Below are positions 50,785 to 60,783 of a stretch of 64,000 bases of DNA, piece after piece. The stretch is taken from NCBI GenBank assembly GCA_032068765.1, contig DAMBHY010000014.1, positions 6,026 to 70,025 of the forward strand. Reading direction: 5' to 3'. A program made the translations under genes and the position numbers. The notes under the pieces were generated by a model. The model had not been told where the DNA came from. It worked only from the letters and a program-made list of their open reading frames with translations, and ran no database searches. The stretch comes from DAMBHY01 sp032068765 (lineage in GTDB: Bacteria > Bacteroidota > Bacteroidia > Bacteroidales > Dysgonomonadaceae). Position 1 is the first letter of the stretch. Every line of letters begins with the position of its first letter.

Positions 50785-51422
50785 ATTCTGTAAATTTTGA
50801 GAACAAAAGTTCTAAAGTTTGTATTCTGTCTTCTTTGTATCTTGCACCTGTTGAATATTTTCATGAAATCTTCAGTGCTGAAAAAGCTATTATTGATATC
50901 AACGAAAACTTTCAAAAACAGTCTTACCGCAACCGCTGCATCATCGGCGGCGCAAATGGAGCAATGCCTTTGAGCATCCCCATAAAGAATTTCGAAAACG
51001 ACAAGTCTCTTATGAAAGATGTGCGCATTGCAGAACACGGCAACTGGCGCCATCTTCATTGGAATGCAATTATTTCTGCATACAAATCCACACCTTTCTT
51101 CGAATATTTCGAAGATAATTTCAGACCTTTCTATGAAAAGAAATTTACATTTCTTGTCGATTTCAACGAAGAGCTGAGAAAACTTATCTTCAGTTCGCTT
51201 CAGCTCGACATTCCTGTTGAATATTCAGAGAACTATATTACAACAGAAACCAATAACGATTTCCGCTCATTAATCCATCCAAAAATTCCATCACAAAAGA
51301 ACTTCCCTGAATATTATCAGGTTTTCAAGGCAAAAAACGGTTTTCTCCCAAACCTCAGTGTCATTGATATTCTTTTCAATATCGGACTAGAAACACGAAC
51401 ATATTTCTCTAAACTAAAATAA
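50781..51422 (+). CDS. WbqC family protein
   Basis: 213 residues. LSSLYLAPVEYFHEIF, QKQSYRNRCIIGGANG, LSIPI and HWNAIISAYKSTPFFEYF match the WbqC-like family. In some species members sit in O-antigen or aminotransferase pathways; the biochemical role is unclear. Translationally coupled to lepB (ATGA). Confidence 0.88.
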   Translation: MNSVNFENKSSKVCILSSLYLAPVEYFHEIFSAEKAIIDINENFQKQSYRNRCIIGGANGAMPLSIPIKNFENDKSLMKDVRIAEHGNWRHLHWNAIISAYKSTPFFEYFEDNFRPFYEKKFTFLVDFNEELRKLIFSSLQLDIPVEYSENYITTETNNDFRSLIHPKIPSQKNFPEYYQVFKAKNGFLPNLSVIDILFNIGLETRTYFSKLK

Positions 51423-51452
51423 AAAAGGTTCCGACAAATGTCAGAACCTTTT
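51423..51452. terminator. Terminator after wbqC
   Basis: AAAAGGTTC / GAACCTTTT stem extended by GACA/TGTC, flanked by A and T runs; separates wbqC from the convergent biotin carrier gene. Confidence 0.82.
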
Positions 51453-51473
51453 CATGTTTAATATCTATTTAAA

Positions 51474-51689
51474 TTAGATAATTTCGATTAATTGACCACC
51501 TACTGGCACAGCATCACCTTCTTGAGCGAAGATTTTACCTACTTTACCATCGCATTCAGCAGTGATATCATTTTCCATTTTCATAGCTTCTAATACCATT
51601 ACTACTTGACCTTTTTTTACATCGTCGCCTTCTTTTACATTTACACTTAAAATGCTGCCTGGCATTGGGCTTTCAATAATGTTACTCAT
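51474..51689 (-). CDS. Biotin carboxyl carrier domain protein
   Basis: 71 residues, a single biotinyl domain. The biotinylated Lys is in VLEAMKMENDI, and GSILSVNVKEGDDVKKGQ and FAQEGDAVPVGGQLIEI complete the flattened beta-barrel. Lacks the Ala/Pro-rich N-terminal linker found in longer carriers. Carries CO2 for the carboxyltransferase encoded 37 bp upstream. Confidence 0.92.
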   Translation of the reverse strand: MSNIIESPMPGSILSVNVKEGDDVKKGQVVMVLEAMKMENDITAECDGKVGKIFAQEGDAVPVGGQLIEII

Positions 51690-51726
51690 AATTGTTGTAA
51701 TATTTATATAATTAATAAAATGTTGA

Positions 51727-53277
51727 TTATGCTTGAGATTTCTCGAACTCAGCTTGACGTTTTTTGCGTAAAAATCCTTTAGCTACAGCAGGGAAAAGTT
51801 CCAATAATAATTGTTCTTTTTCGTCTTTAGCCAATTTTACGTTACCGAATTCAGGCATTTCAGGATTATCTTGCATTTGATATTTTGAAGTGTCATAAGG
51901 AACTTCTTCACGAACGCCTGCAATTTTTTCTCTGAAATCAGGATTTATAGCAACTGGAGTTTTTCCATATTCACCTTTAACCAATGCTACGAATTGGTTA
52001 GAAGTACTTGCATATTTTTCTTTTCCGTTCTTAATGTTCAATGCAGAAAGTACTGCCTGAGCACCTACGATTTGGCTGGTTGGAGTTACCAATGGAGGTA
52101 AACCTGCATCCAAACGTACGCTAGGAATCAATTTCATTGCATCATCCAAGATATCCAATGCATTGAATTGGTTCAACTGAGCTACCATGTTGGTATACAT
52201 ACCGCCTGGAACTTCAGCATTTTTTACTTTTTCATTTGGTTTTGGGAAACCAAAGTAATCTTCAATTGCATGACAAGCATTCAATAATGCTTCTTCGTCA
52301 AGATTCTTAGCAGCTTCTATTGCTTTGTCAAATTGTTGGTCAATTTCAGCAGGAAGAGTATCTGTAAGAGGATTGAACGGATTTGGGAATTGTTTCACTG
52401 CATCGAATGCATCCAATTCTTTACGGATATCGTACAAGCCTTCGTTGATTTTAGCAACAGCTTCCATGTTTACATCCATTTCGATACCTAGTTTCTTTGC
52501 AAACAAATAGATAAGCTCAACTGCAGGAGCAGCAGGGCCGCCTGCAAAGTTCCAGATGTTACAGTCTACAATGTCAACGCCGTTAACAATTGCTGATAGT
52601 ACAGAGCCTAAACCATAACCCGGTGTACAGTGTGTATGGAAATCAACAGGTATATTCAAGTTTTCTTTGAACAACTTTACTAATTCAGCAACACGTTTTG
52701 GTGGGATAAGACCACTCATATCTTTGATAGTAATCATGTCTGCTCCCAAAGCAGCCATTTCTTTTGCTTTGTTCAAGAAATATTCGTTAGTGAATACATC
52801 CTTTTGGTTAGGATCGTCATATTTTGGATCGATGGTGTAGCAAACTGCACAATCAGCCATACCGCCGTATTTCTTGATATATTTAACGCTTGATTTGATG
52901 TTGTCAACGTCGTTCAAAGCGTCGAAAATACGCATGATATTCAAACCATTTTCAACAGCGTTTTTGAAAAATCCGTCAATGATTTCATCAGGATAAGGAG
53001 CATATCCATAAAGGTTACGTCCACGTGAAAGTGCTGTAAGTTTTGAAACTCCGCCTACAACATCACTGATTTTTTTCAAACGGTCCCATGGATTTTCACC
53101 TAAGTAACGCATTACTGAATCAGGTACTGCACCACCCCAAACTTCCATTGCATAAAAGTTAGCGTCTTTGTAGAATGGTAATACCTTGTCAATCTGACCT
53201 TGATTCATACGAGTTGCGAACGCTGATTGTTGTCCGTCTCTCAAGGTAAGGTCTCTAATTAAAAGTTTATTATTCAT
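51727..53277 (-). CDS. Oxaloacetate decarboxylase alpha/pyruvate carboxyltransferase subunit
   Basis: 516 residues from ATG 53277 (MNNKLLIRDLTLRDGQQS). TIM-barrel carboxyltransferase: RDLTLRDGQQS, EVWGGAVPDS, DMSGLIPPKRVAEL with the carbamylated-Lys region ITIKDMSG, and metal ligands in VDFHTHCTPGYG. The fused C-terminal biotin domain of OadA is absent and supplied by the next gene. It could be Na+-pumping oxaloacetate decarboxylase, pyruvate carboxylase B subunit or transcarboxylase 5S. No beta or gamma membrane subunit is nearby. Confidence 0.87.
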   Translation of the reverse strand: MNNKLLIRDLTLRDGQQSAFATRMNQGQIDKVLPFYKDANFYAMEVWGGAVPDSVMRYLGENPWDRLKKISDVVGGVSKLTALSRGRNLYGYAPYPDEIIDGFFKNAVENGLNIMRIFDALNDVDNIKSSVKYIKKYGGMADCAVCYTIDPKYDDPNQKDVFTNEYFLNKAKEMAALGADMITIKDMSGLIPPKRVAELVKLFKENLNIPVDFHTHCTPGYGLGSVLSAIVNGVDIVDCNIWNFAGGPAAPAVELIYLFAKKLGIEMDVNMEAVAKINEGLYDIRKELDAFDAVKQFPNPFNPLTDTLPAEIDQQFDKAIEAAKNLDEEALLNACHAIEDYFGFPKPNEKVKNAEVPGGMYTNMVAQLNQFNALDILDDAMKLIPSVRLDAGLPPLVTPTSQIVGAQAVLSALNIKNGKEKYASTSNQFVALVKGEYGKTPVAINPDFREKIAGVREEVPYDTSKYQMQDNPEMPEFGNVKLAKDEKEQLLLELFPAVAKGFLRKKRQAEFEKSQA

Positions 53278-53618
53278 AACTATTTCCAATTAATAGATAA
53301 ATTTTATTTTAATACACAATTTTTCTCTAAACGAATAAATTTAATTACAAATTATAAGAATACAATCGAGATTAAATTATATTTATAATTATTTTAAATT
53401 CACCAATTTATAAGCGTTTGGTAAAGTACAAAGTAACAAATTTTTTTTCAATAAACTGATGAAATAACGAAAAATTTGGGAGACTTATTGTGTTAAGAAA
53501 GATTTACACAATACTGTTACTTTCACGAGTTATAAAAAAATAGAATTCGCTCCAAGTCGCTACTTGAAACGAATTCTAACCAAGAATAAACATCGATGTT
53601 TAATCAGAATTATTTATT
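53278..53618. other. Intergenic region with a long hairpin
   Basis: 341 bp. Contains a stem at 53541-53578 (TAGAATTCG / CGAATTCTA) with a nested CAAGT / ACTTG stem. The hairpin is 41 bp from the end of the downstream-facing FAD oxidoreductase gene and probably terminates it. The rest is AT-rich promoter region of the carboxyltransferase pair. Confidence 0.55.
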
Positions 53619-54824
53619 TTACCTTCTGAATCTAAACCATTCGGAAAGTTCATGCTCTTCTCCTTTCAGGTAAGCGGACACCATTTGCATCCCTGCTACG
53701 GAGAATGTTATACCGTTTCCACCAAAACCCAGTACCCAGTAAGAATTTGGAAAGTCAGGATGTTCACCAATGTATGGAAGTCCATCTTTAGTTTCCCCGA
53801 AAGTTCCTGCCCAGCTAAAATCCACGCGATACTCAAAATCTGGGAAAAATTTCTGAACTAATTCATGCAGTTTTTTTGTTTTGTTTGGAAGCAGTTTTTC
53901 TCTAAAAAGCGAGTTTTTAAACCTCACGTCCTCCCCGCCTACCAAAACGCGTCCGTCATCCGTTGTACGCATATAGAGATACGGCTGGTCTGTATTCCAA
54001 ATCAGGACATCTTTCAACTTATCGTGCATGCATTTATCCCTTTCGCTAACCATTGCGAAAGATGAAAGCAGTTTCACAAAATTGTCGCTAATCATCTGCG
54101 TACTTTCATAACCGTTGCAATAAATTACTTTTTTTGCAGTGATGCTGTGTCCATATTCGGTTAAAAACTGAACACCATCATCCAAATAAGTTGTTTTGGT
54201 AATTTCCGTTTTGTCAAAAATCTGAAGTCCTTTTTTCTGGTTATACATCAACAAATCGTGCGCCAGCTTGAAAGCGTCCACGCTAGCACCTTGTTGAGAC
54301 AAAATACCTCCGTAAGTATTGTATAGTCCGTACCGACTTTCGATTTCTTCCTTTTCGAGCCATTTCACTTCAAAAGTTGCTGCCTTACGAGCTGCAAGTT
54401 CTTCTTTTAACATCTTTACATCCTTTTCGGAAGACGTAAAATAAAGCGATTCCTTCTTTTTGTATCCGCATTTTGATTTAATCTCTTTGGCAATTTCGCC
54501 TACTGTATCTATGGCTTTATAGCACGCAATGTAACTTTTTACCGCACCTTTCGCGCCTATATTTCTCGTCAACTTATGCAGTGGAACATCTATTTCATAT
54601 TGCAGCATCGAAGTTGTTGCGGATGTACTTCCGTTGCAAACTTCACGTCTGTCTATCAAAATAGTTTGATAACCGTCTTTTATACATTGGTGAGCAATGA
54701 GACTTCCCGTGATACCTCCGCCGACAATTAAAATATCTGTGGTAACATCTTTATTAATAGAAGGATACGAATTAAGTAATCCATTCTTTATTAACCAAAA
54801 GGGTTCTGAGCTTTTTAAATCCAT
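53619..54824 (-). CDS. FAD-dependent amine/amino-acid oxidoreductase (DAO family)
   Basis: 401 residues. FAD-binding ILIVGGGITGSLIAHQCI near residue 32, REVCNGSTSATTSMLQYE, and C-terminal GLPYIGEHPDFPNSYWVLGFGGNGI. It resembles the gamma-glutamylputrescine/glycine oxidase branch of the DAO family. No Rieske domain at the C-terminus, unlike some close relatives. Substrate unknown. Stands alone between the hairpin and the repair operon. Confidence 0.82.
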   Translation of the reverse strand: MDLKSSEPFWLIKNGLLNSYPSINKDVTTDILIVGGGITGSLIAHQCIKDGYQTILIDRREVCNGSTSATTSMLQYEIDVPLHKLTRNIGAKGAVKSYIACYKAIDTVGEIAKEIKSKCGYKKKESLYFTSSEKDVKMLKEELAARKAATFEVKWLEKEEIESRYGLYNTYGGILSQQGASVDAFKLAHDLLMYNQKKGLQIFDKTEITKTTYLDDGVQFLTEYGHSITAKKVIYCNGYESTQMISDNFVKLLSSFAMVSERDKCMHDKLKDVLIWNTDQPYLYMRTTDDGRVLVGGEDVRFKNSLFREKLLPNKTKKLHELVQKFFPDFEYRVDFSWAGTFGETKDGLPYIGEHPDFPNSYWVLGFGGNGITFSVAGMQMVSAYLKGEEHELSEWFRFRR

Positions 54825-54932
54825 ATTAATGATATGTATGTAGATTTATAATTTTGGGAAGTAAGTCTTTTTCCGAAAATTATTATTATAACACGCAGTA
54901 AATGAAATAAGTTTTGGAGAATAATCAAAAAA

Positions 54933-55583
54933 TCACAATTCTAATACTGATTGTTGCGTCAGGGCATAAATTTTATAGGCATTCTTGTTGGTTAAGAGCT
55001 GAAAACCGGTAAAATGACTAAAAGCGGGAAGCCACAAGGCTTTCTTAAAAACAACGAAACACGGCAGTCTTACGTATTGTTTTTTCATTGGCGAGAGCAG
55101 AACTCCGGGATGAATGTGGCCACTTATAATAAAATTATCGGTATTTATATTCGCCGTTTCTTCATGTACAAAAGTAAAATTGCCGCAATTGAATACTTCT
55201 GTTATTAATTGTATATCAAATTGTGACTCAATTTTCTGCGAAATTCGATCGTGATTGCCTTTCACCAAAACTACCTGAAGCATAGAATGCCGCAGCCGCC
55301 ATTCCAAAAACAACGCTACATCATGGTTATTTTCAGCATGAAACAAATCGCCCACCACAATTAAACGCTTCACGTTAAAATATTTAATCAACGCATCCAG
55401 TCTAGCAAGGTCACTGTCCATTACCGAAGTTGGTATAGCAATGCCGTGTTTGCGAAAATGAGCGGCTTTCCCCACATGTAAATCGGAAAGAAACAAGGTT
55501 TCCTCTTCTTCCCAAAATGCCGCCCTATAATTGGTAAGGATGATATGTTGATTTTGAATTTCTATTTCCTGCGTGGCGATCAT
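54933..55583 (-). CDS. pdeM: Ligase-associated DNA damage response endonuclease PdeM
   Basis: 216 residues. Calcineurin-like phosphoesterase with all metal motifs: FLSDLHVGKAAHFR (DxH), GDLFHAENNHD (GDxxH), VKGNHDR (GNHD) and ISGHIHPG (GHxH). In the ligase-associated cluster PdeM is the structure-specific nuclease. Overlaps the helicase gene by 4 bp; last of four coupled genes. Confidence 0.92.
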   Translation of the reverse strand: MIATQEIEIQNQHIILTNYRAAFWEEEETLFLSDLHVGKAAHFRKHGIAIPTSVMDSDLARLDALIKYFNVKRLIVVGDLFHAENNHDVALFLEWRLRHSMLQVVLVKGNHDRISQKIESQFDIQLITEVFNCGNFTFVHEETANINTDNFIISGHIHPGVLLSPMKKQYVRLPCFVVFKKALWLPAFSHFTGFQLLTNKNAYKIYALTQQSVLEL

Positions 55584-58027
55584 CTTAAATTGGCTTTTTG
55601 CATTCTTTTTATTCGGTCTTCGAGTTTTTCGGAAGTTAAAGACTGGCGCAAACTATCCACTTTGATAGGGAAACTTAGCGGCGTGAATTTTTGAGCGTTT
55701 ACCAATACTATTTTAGAATTTTGTATTCGGTCAAATGCAGCTCGCAAGCGCGTTTCTTCTAACTGCTGATTAAACACCTCGCTGTAAGCCTGACGAATTA
55801 GAAGATTTCCCGGTTCGTGCTCTTCGAGCACTTTGTAAAACAATCCTGCCGATGCCTGTAAACTCTTATTGGTACGTTTGGTGTGCGGCATTCGCTGGAT
55901 AACCATTCCTGAAATAACCGCGATATCACGGAATTTGCGACGCGCCATTTCCGATGCATTCATACTGCTGTCAATATCTTCCACCAGATTTTCATTACTC
56001 AATATATCGTAAAGATTGGAATCATCAACGGGAATAGGCTGGTCGCTAAACAATTCAAAACCATAATCATTCATCGCGATAGAAAAAGTTATCGGCTCAA
56101 TCCGACTGATTCTGTAAGCTATAATCGCGGCCATCACTTCGTGCACTAATCGTCCTTCAAAAGGATACATAAACAAGTGATATCCTTCGCGCGTCTTAAT
56201 AAGCTCCACCAAAAGCTCATCTTCATGCGGAATGTGCGACACCTTTTCCTGTTCTACAAACAAAGGATGAAGAAAACGCAACTCTTTATCGCTTGGCTTG
56301 GTATGCATCACTTCTGATATTTTTTGTCGGAGATAATGGCTGAGATTAGATGTCAGAGGCAGACGCCCACCGAGCCAGCTCGGCGTAATAGCGCGACCTG
56401 ATGCGGCTCGCACAATTACCGTCATGTCTTTTATCGAAACAATTTCCAATACACGACCAGCGAGCACGAATTTTTCTTCTTTCTTCAGTTTGGAAATGAA
56501 ATATTCTTCAATCATGCCAATATATCCGCCTGACATAAATTTCACCTGCATCATGATATCGCTCACAATCGCACCCATATTAAGGCGGTGCAACAAGGCG
56601 ATTTTCCGTGAAGTCACTTTATACAATCCGTCTTCATCAATAATAACTTTATGAAACTCCTCATAATTACCCAGCGTGTCGCCTCCACGCGTAATGTGCA
56701 CCAGCACCCAGCGCCATTCGCGCTCCTCCATAAACGAAAAAGCGTGAGTCTGTTTGATTTCGTTCCACATTTCTTCTTCTCGGAAGCCATCGCTGACTGC
56801 AAGCGTTACAAGATATTGTATCAAAATATCAAACGTCATGACCATCGGTTCACGTGGCTCAATTACATTGTCTTTCAACGCTTGTTTGAGCGCGGCAACT
56901 TCTACCAGTTCGAGCAAATGCGTGGGAAGAAAATATATTTTTGATGTTTCGTAAGGCGAATGTCCGCTGCGACCTGCCCGTTGCATAAAGCGTGCTACTC
57001 CTTTGCTGGAACCGATTTGTATAACCGTATCCACAGGCTTAAAGTCGACGCCTAAATCAAGCGAAGAAGTTGTCACCACAGCCTTTAGATAGCCTGCGGC
57101 TAAATTATCCTCTATCCAGTTACGCAGTTCGAAATCGATGGAACCATGATGAATCGCAATCTGCCCTGCGAATTCGGGATGCGCGTCTAGCAGCATCTGA
57201 TACCACATCTCGGCTTGCGAACGCGTGTTAGTAAAAACCAGCGTGGTCTTGCTTTTCTCCACAATATCCACCACCTTATTTACAAGTTTTCCGCCCAAAT
57301 GTCCCGCCCAGGGAAGCGTTTCTACATCGTCGGGGAAAATAGAAATGACTTCCATCTTCTTCTTGTTTTTGGAGATAATCTTTGTCTTTTTGAGAGAATA
57401 AGGGATCAGCGTTTCCAACGCTTCATCAAGATTACCTATCGTTGCAGTAATCCCCCATATCTGCAATTTAGGCTGAATATGCAGCAGACGACTGACGGCA
57501 AGCTCAGTCATCACACCCCGCTTCGTACTCAGCAATTCGTGCCATTCGTCCACTGCCACACAGTGAATATTTTTGAAAAAGCGGGTATAATCTTTCTGCG
57601 AAAACAGCAGATGCAGTGTTTCGGGAGTGACAATCAGGATTTCGGGCATCTTGCGATTTTGTTCCTGACGAGTTTTAATATCCGTATCTCCGTTTCGCAC
57701 GCCCACTTTCCAGTCGATATTTAATTCTTCGAGCGCCGTATTCATCGCTTTGCAAATATCTTTTGCCAGCGAACGCAAAGGAGTTATCCATAACAACTGG
57801 ATTGCTTTGGTATGTTTTTCGGGATTATTGATATGGTCGATAACGAGCGCGAGAAACACCGAAAAAGTTTTGCCGAATCCTGTAGGTGCTACGACCATTC
57901 CGCTATATCCATTCGAATATTTAAACCATGTATCTGACTGAAATTCGAAAGGTGTGTTGCCTTTTTCGTTCATCCATTGCAGAATACGCCTATAGCCTTC
58001 CGATGATTTAAACTTTTCGATCATCAT
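55580..58027 (-). CDS. Ligase-associated DEXH-box helicase (Lhr-like)
   Basis: 815 residues. SF2 motor: VVAPTGFGKTFSVFLAL (Walker A), VDEWHEL (motif II), WGITATIG (III), TTSSLDLGVDF (V) and MQRAGRSGHS (VI), followed by the winged-helix and Lhr-core C-terminal domains. Works with the ligase, exonuclease and PdeM in DNA repair. Start overlaps the ligase stop by 4 bp. Confidence 0.93.
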   Translation of the reverse strand: MMIEKFKSSEGYRRILQWMNEKGNTPFEFQSDTWFKYSNGYSGMVVAPTGFGKTFSVFLALVIDHINNPEKHTKAIQLLWITPLRSLAKDICKAMNTALEELNIDWKVGVRNGDTDIKTRQEQNRKMPEILIVTPETLHLLFSQKDYTRFFKNIHCVAVDEWHELLSTKRGVMTELAVSRLLHIQPKLQIWGITATIGNLDEALETLIPYSLKKTKIISKNKKKMEVISIFPDDVETLPWAGHLGGKLVNKVVDIVEKSKTTLVFTNTRSQAEMWYQMLLDAHPEFAGQIAIHHGSIDFELRNWIEDNLAAGYLKAVVTTSSLDLGVDFKPVDTVIQIGSSKGVARFMQRAGRSGHSPYETSKIYFLPTHLLELVEVAALKQALKDNVIEPREPMVMTFDILIQYLVTLAVSDGFREEEMWNEIKQTHAFSFMEEREWRWVLVHITRGGDTLGNYEEFHKVIIDEDGLYKVTSRKIALLHRLNMGAIVSDIMMQVKFMSGGYIGMIEEYFISKLKKEEKFVLAGRVLEIVSIKDMTVIVRAASGRAITPSWLGGRLPLTSNLSHYLRQKISEVMHTKPSDKELRFLHPLFVEQEKVSHIPHEDELLVELIKTREGYHLFMYPFEGRLVHEVMAAIIAYRISRIEPITFSIAMNDYGFELFSDQPIPVDDSNLYDILSNENLVEDIDSSMNASEMARRKFRDIAVISGMVIQRMPHTKRTNKSLQASAGLFYKVLEEHEPGNLLIRQAYSEVFNQQLEETRLRAAFDRIQNSKIVLVNAQKFTPLSFPIKVDSLRQSLTSEKLEDRIKRMQKANLR

Positions 58028-59607
58028 GGCGTAATCATTTTTTTGATGTCATCGATATCGTCTATTTCATCAACGGTTTTATCTTTGCGCCAGCGCAAGA
58101 TGCGAGGGAAACGCAATGCTACACCTGACTTGTGACGTTTGCTGAATCCGATTCCTTCAAAACCTAATTCAAACACAAGTTCGGGTTTTACGGTGCGAAC
58201 GGGACCGAATTTTTCTATGGAATTCTTGCGCACAAACGAACTAATTTCTGTAATTTCCTTATCCGTCAATCCCGAATATGCTTTGGCAATGGTCACGAGC
58301 TCGTCGCCTTTTTTCACTGCGAAAGTATAATCAGTATAGTGCTGACTGCGTCGGCCGCTCCCCTTCTGTGCATAAATCATGACTGCATCAATAGTGAGCG
58401 GGTCAATCTTCCACTTCCACCAGTCGCCTTTTTTTCTGCCTGAGTGATATATAGAATCTTTACGCTTCAGCATCACGCCTTCACTATTGATATCCCTCGC
58501 TCCCTGACGTAAAGCAGCCAAAGCATCCCAACTATCAAACGACAAAATCGGTGACAATCGAAATGCTTCCGCCTTATTCTCAGAAAAAAACTTTTCAAGC
58601 ATTTCCCTTCTTTCCAAGAAAGTCTTGCTACGCAGATCCTCACCTTCATATTCCAGCATATCATACACATAAAACATAATAGGAATCTCTGCCAGCATCT
58701 TCTTCGAAATCACTTTGCGGTTAAGCCGCTGCTGCAGTGTCTGGAAATTATAAATCATATCATCTTTCGCAGCAAGAATTTCTCCATCAATCGCAAAATC
58801 TATAGAAATATTCGCGGCCGCGTCGCGCAATTCGGGAAACTGGTCGGTAACAATCTCTTCGCCGCGCGACCAGATAAACACTTCGCCGTTGCGCTTGGTA
58901 ATCTGACCGCGAATTCCGTCCCATTTATATTCCGCAGTCCATTCCGAAATATCGCCCATCTCGTGGATATCTTTGTCGATGGGATAAGCAAGACAAAACG
59001 GATATGGCTTAGAATTGTCGGGGTTGATGGTACTCCCGCTCACCAGCTCTTCAAACGAAATGGTATCGATATCCCACTTGCCGTAAATGCTGTGCATCAG
59101 TACATCCTTGTCGTTATTGGTATATTGCGCAAGCGCAGTGATAAGTATCTTTTGCGAAACCCCGATGCGGAAACTTCCACCGATGAGTTTGTTGAAGATG
59201 AAACGTTCGGTCGTATCCAGTTCATTCCAGCTTTTTACCACATACGCTTTTTTCTCCTCATCATTCAACGGTGCCAAAGCGATAATCTCGTTCATCCACT
59301 GCGTGAGGGATTTGTCGGAATAATTTTCGGCAGGCGGAAGAATGAGCGAAAGGGTCTCACCCATATCGCCAACGGATGAATAAGATTCCACGAAAAGCCA
59401 TTCTGGAAGTCCGGTGATTTCCAACGCCCATTCGCGCATCACACGGCTATTGACAGGACGTTTGGGACGCTTGCCCGTAAAGAGCGCTATAACCCAATTT
59501 TTATCATTGTTGTCTGCCACCTCAAAATATTCTACCAATGCCTCTATTTTTTGCAGAGTCTTATTGGTGTTTTCGAGCGACTGTATGAGTTTTGCAAAAA
59601 GTTTCAT
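58024..59607 (-). CDS. ATP-dependent DNA ligase (ligase-associated repair cluster)
   Basis: 527 residues. Adenylation motif with Lys in AEYKWDGIRGQI near residue 230, FAIDGEILA, EGVMLKRKDSIYHSG and DWWKWKIDPLTIDAVM (motif V region), plus an N-terminal helical domain and an OB-fold at the C-terminus. This LigC/LigB-like accessory ligase is distinct from the NAD-dependent replicative LigA. Both ends overlap neighbours by 4 bp. Confidence 0.94.
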   Translation of the reverse strand: MKLFAKLIQSLENTNKTLQKIEALVEYFEVADNNDKNWVIALFTGKRPKRPVNSRVMREWALEITGLPEWLFVESYSSVGDMGETLSLILPPAENYSDKSLTQWMNEIIALAPLNDEEKKAYVVKSWNELDTTERFIFNKLIGGSFRIGVSQKILITALAQYTNNDKDVLMHSIYGKWDIDTISFEELVSGSTINPDNSKPYPFCLAYPIDKDIHEMGDISEWTAEYKWDGIRGQITKRNGEVFIWSRGEEIVTDQFPELRDAAANISIDFAIDGEILAAKDDMIYNFQTLQQRLNRKVISKKMLAEIPIMFYVYDMLEYEGEDLRSKTFLERREMLEKFFSENKAEAFRLSPILSFDSWDALAALRQGARDINSEGVMLKRKDSIYHSGRKKGDWWKWKIDPLTIDAVMIYAQKGSGRRSQHYTDYTFAVKKGDELVTIAKAYSGLTDKEITEISSFVRKNSIEKFGPVRTVKPELVFELGFEGIGFSKRHKSGVALRFPRILRWRKDKTVDEIDDIDDIKKMITP

Positions 59608-60602
59608 TCAGAAATCTCCTCATCTTCTTCGCCAAAGTGCGTATTCACGGCAGATGCTTTTATCCCTTTTTCATTGAGATATTTTGAAAAAGTATCGGCA
59701 AAACCGTGTGTGACATATACTTTGCTTGCGCCTGTTTCTCTCACCGTCTGTAACAATCCATTCCAGTCGGCATGATCACTGATGGAAAATCCTGCGTCTG
59801 CAGACCGCCAGCGGCGTGCCCCACGCACATGCATCCAACCCGAACAAATGGCAATTTTGCTGTCGGGAATCTTGCGGATAACGTTGCTGTCGAGCAGCGC
59901 GGGAGGAAGTATCACAATTTCCCCTTTCAGGTGTCTTATATTCTCTTTGAAATTTACCACTTGGTGTTTTGGGAGTGTCACTCCGGCTTGCTCCATCGCC
60001 TCGTTGAGACGACTGATAACGCCATGCACAAACAAATTACCCGAATCTTCAAGCATTTTCATGAGCCTTTGCGCCTTTCCCAAAGAATAGCCAATGAATA
60101 CGGAAGTCTTTCCTTTCTCACGGTTCTCTTTCGCCCAATTAACAATTTTCCGACACATTACATCTTCACTCTGCCACTGATAAATAGGAAGTCCAAAGGT
60201 ACTTTCCGTCACAAATTCATCACATGGTACTACTTCGAAGGGCCTGGAAATGCCGTCGTGCTGACGCTTATAATCTCCCGAAACCACCGCCACGTGTCCA
60301 TTCATTTCCAATCGGATTTGAGAAGAACCAATCACATGTCCCGCGGGATGAAAACTCACCTTCACACCATTGATATCCTGCTCCTGGCCATACTCCATCG
60401 TCAGCACGTTGATATCTTCCGCAATGCGTTTCTTCATAATGACGGCGGTGTGTGGATGACAGATATACTGCTTCATACCCCAGCGTGCATGGTCGGCATG
60501 CGCATGCGAAATGAGCGCGGTGTCCACGGGCAGCCACGGATCGATATAAAATTTTCCGGGTCGGCTATAGATACCCTTGGATGTAAATTCAATTAATTTC
60601 AA
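59604..60602 (-). CDS. Ligase-associated DNA damage response exonuclease (metallo-beta-lactamase)
   Basis: 332 residues. HAHADHARWG (HxHxDH) metal motif, HPAGHVIGSSQIRLEM, SGDYKRQHDGISRPFE, the beta-CASP region, and the final SDHADWNGLL and YVTHGFAD. SNM1/artemis-like 5' exonuclease of the cluster. First gene of the four-gene operon exonuclease-ligase-helicase-PdeM. Confidence 0.92.
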   Translation of the reverse strand: MKLIEFTSKGIYSRPGKFYIDPWLPVDTALISHAHADHARWGMKQYICHPHTAVIMKKRIAEDINVLTMEYGQEQDINGVKVSFHPAGHVIGSSQIRLEMNGHVAVVSGDYKRQHDGISRPFEVVPCDEFVTESTFGLPIYQWQSEDVMCRKIVNWAKENREKGKTSVFIGYSLGKAQRLMKMLEDSGNLFVHGVISRLNEAMEQAGVTLPKHQVVNFKENIRHLKGEIVILPPALLDSNVIRKIPDSKIAICSGWMHVRGARRWRSADAGFSISDHADWNGLLQTVRETGASKVYVTHGFADTFSKYLNEKGIKASAVNTHFGEEDEEISE

Positions 60603-60746
60603 ATACGTATATTGTTTGGAGTTTAGTGTTTAACGTTTCGGTAGGGGGAATGGTTGCGGAATTAGAAAAAGATATGAGCTAATTACAATCAGGTTTTTAA
60701 AGTTTATATCATAGTAAAATCCTTATAAAGGCATAATAAAAATTGG

Positions 60747-60754
60747 TATATTTG
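60747..60754 (+). promoter_or_regulatory. Putative -7 element for the restriction-modification operon
   Basis: TATATTTG fits TAnnTTTG, 29 bp before the GTG start of the Vsr-methyltransferase fusion. Confidence 0.45.
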
Positions 60755-60783
60755 CAAATAATATCTTCAATAAAAACAAAAAT

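Noticed and set aside
59772..60596. 274-codon plus-strand frame opposite the repair exonuclease
   Set aside because: Antisense shadow of a gene with intact metallo-beta-lactamase motifs.
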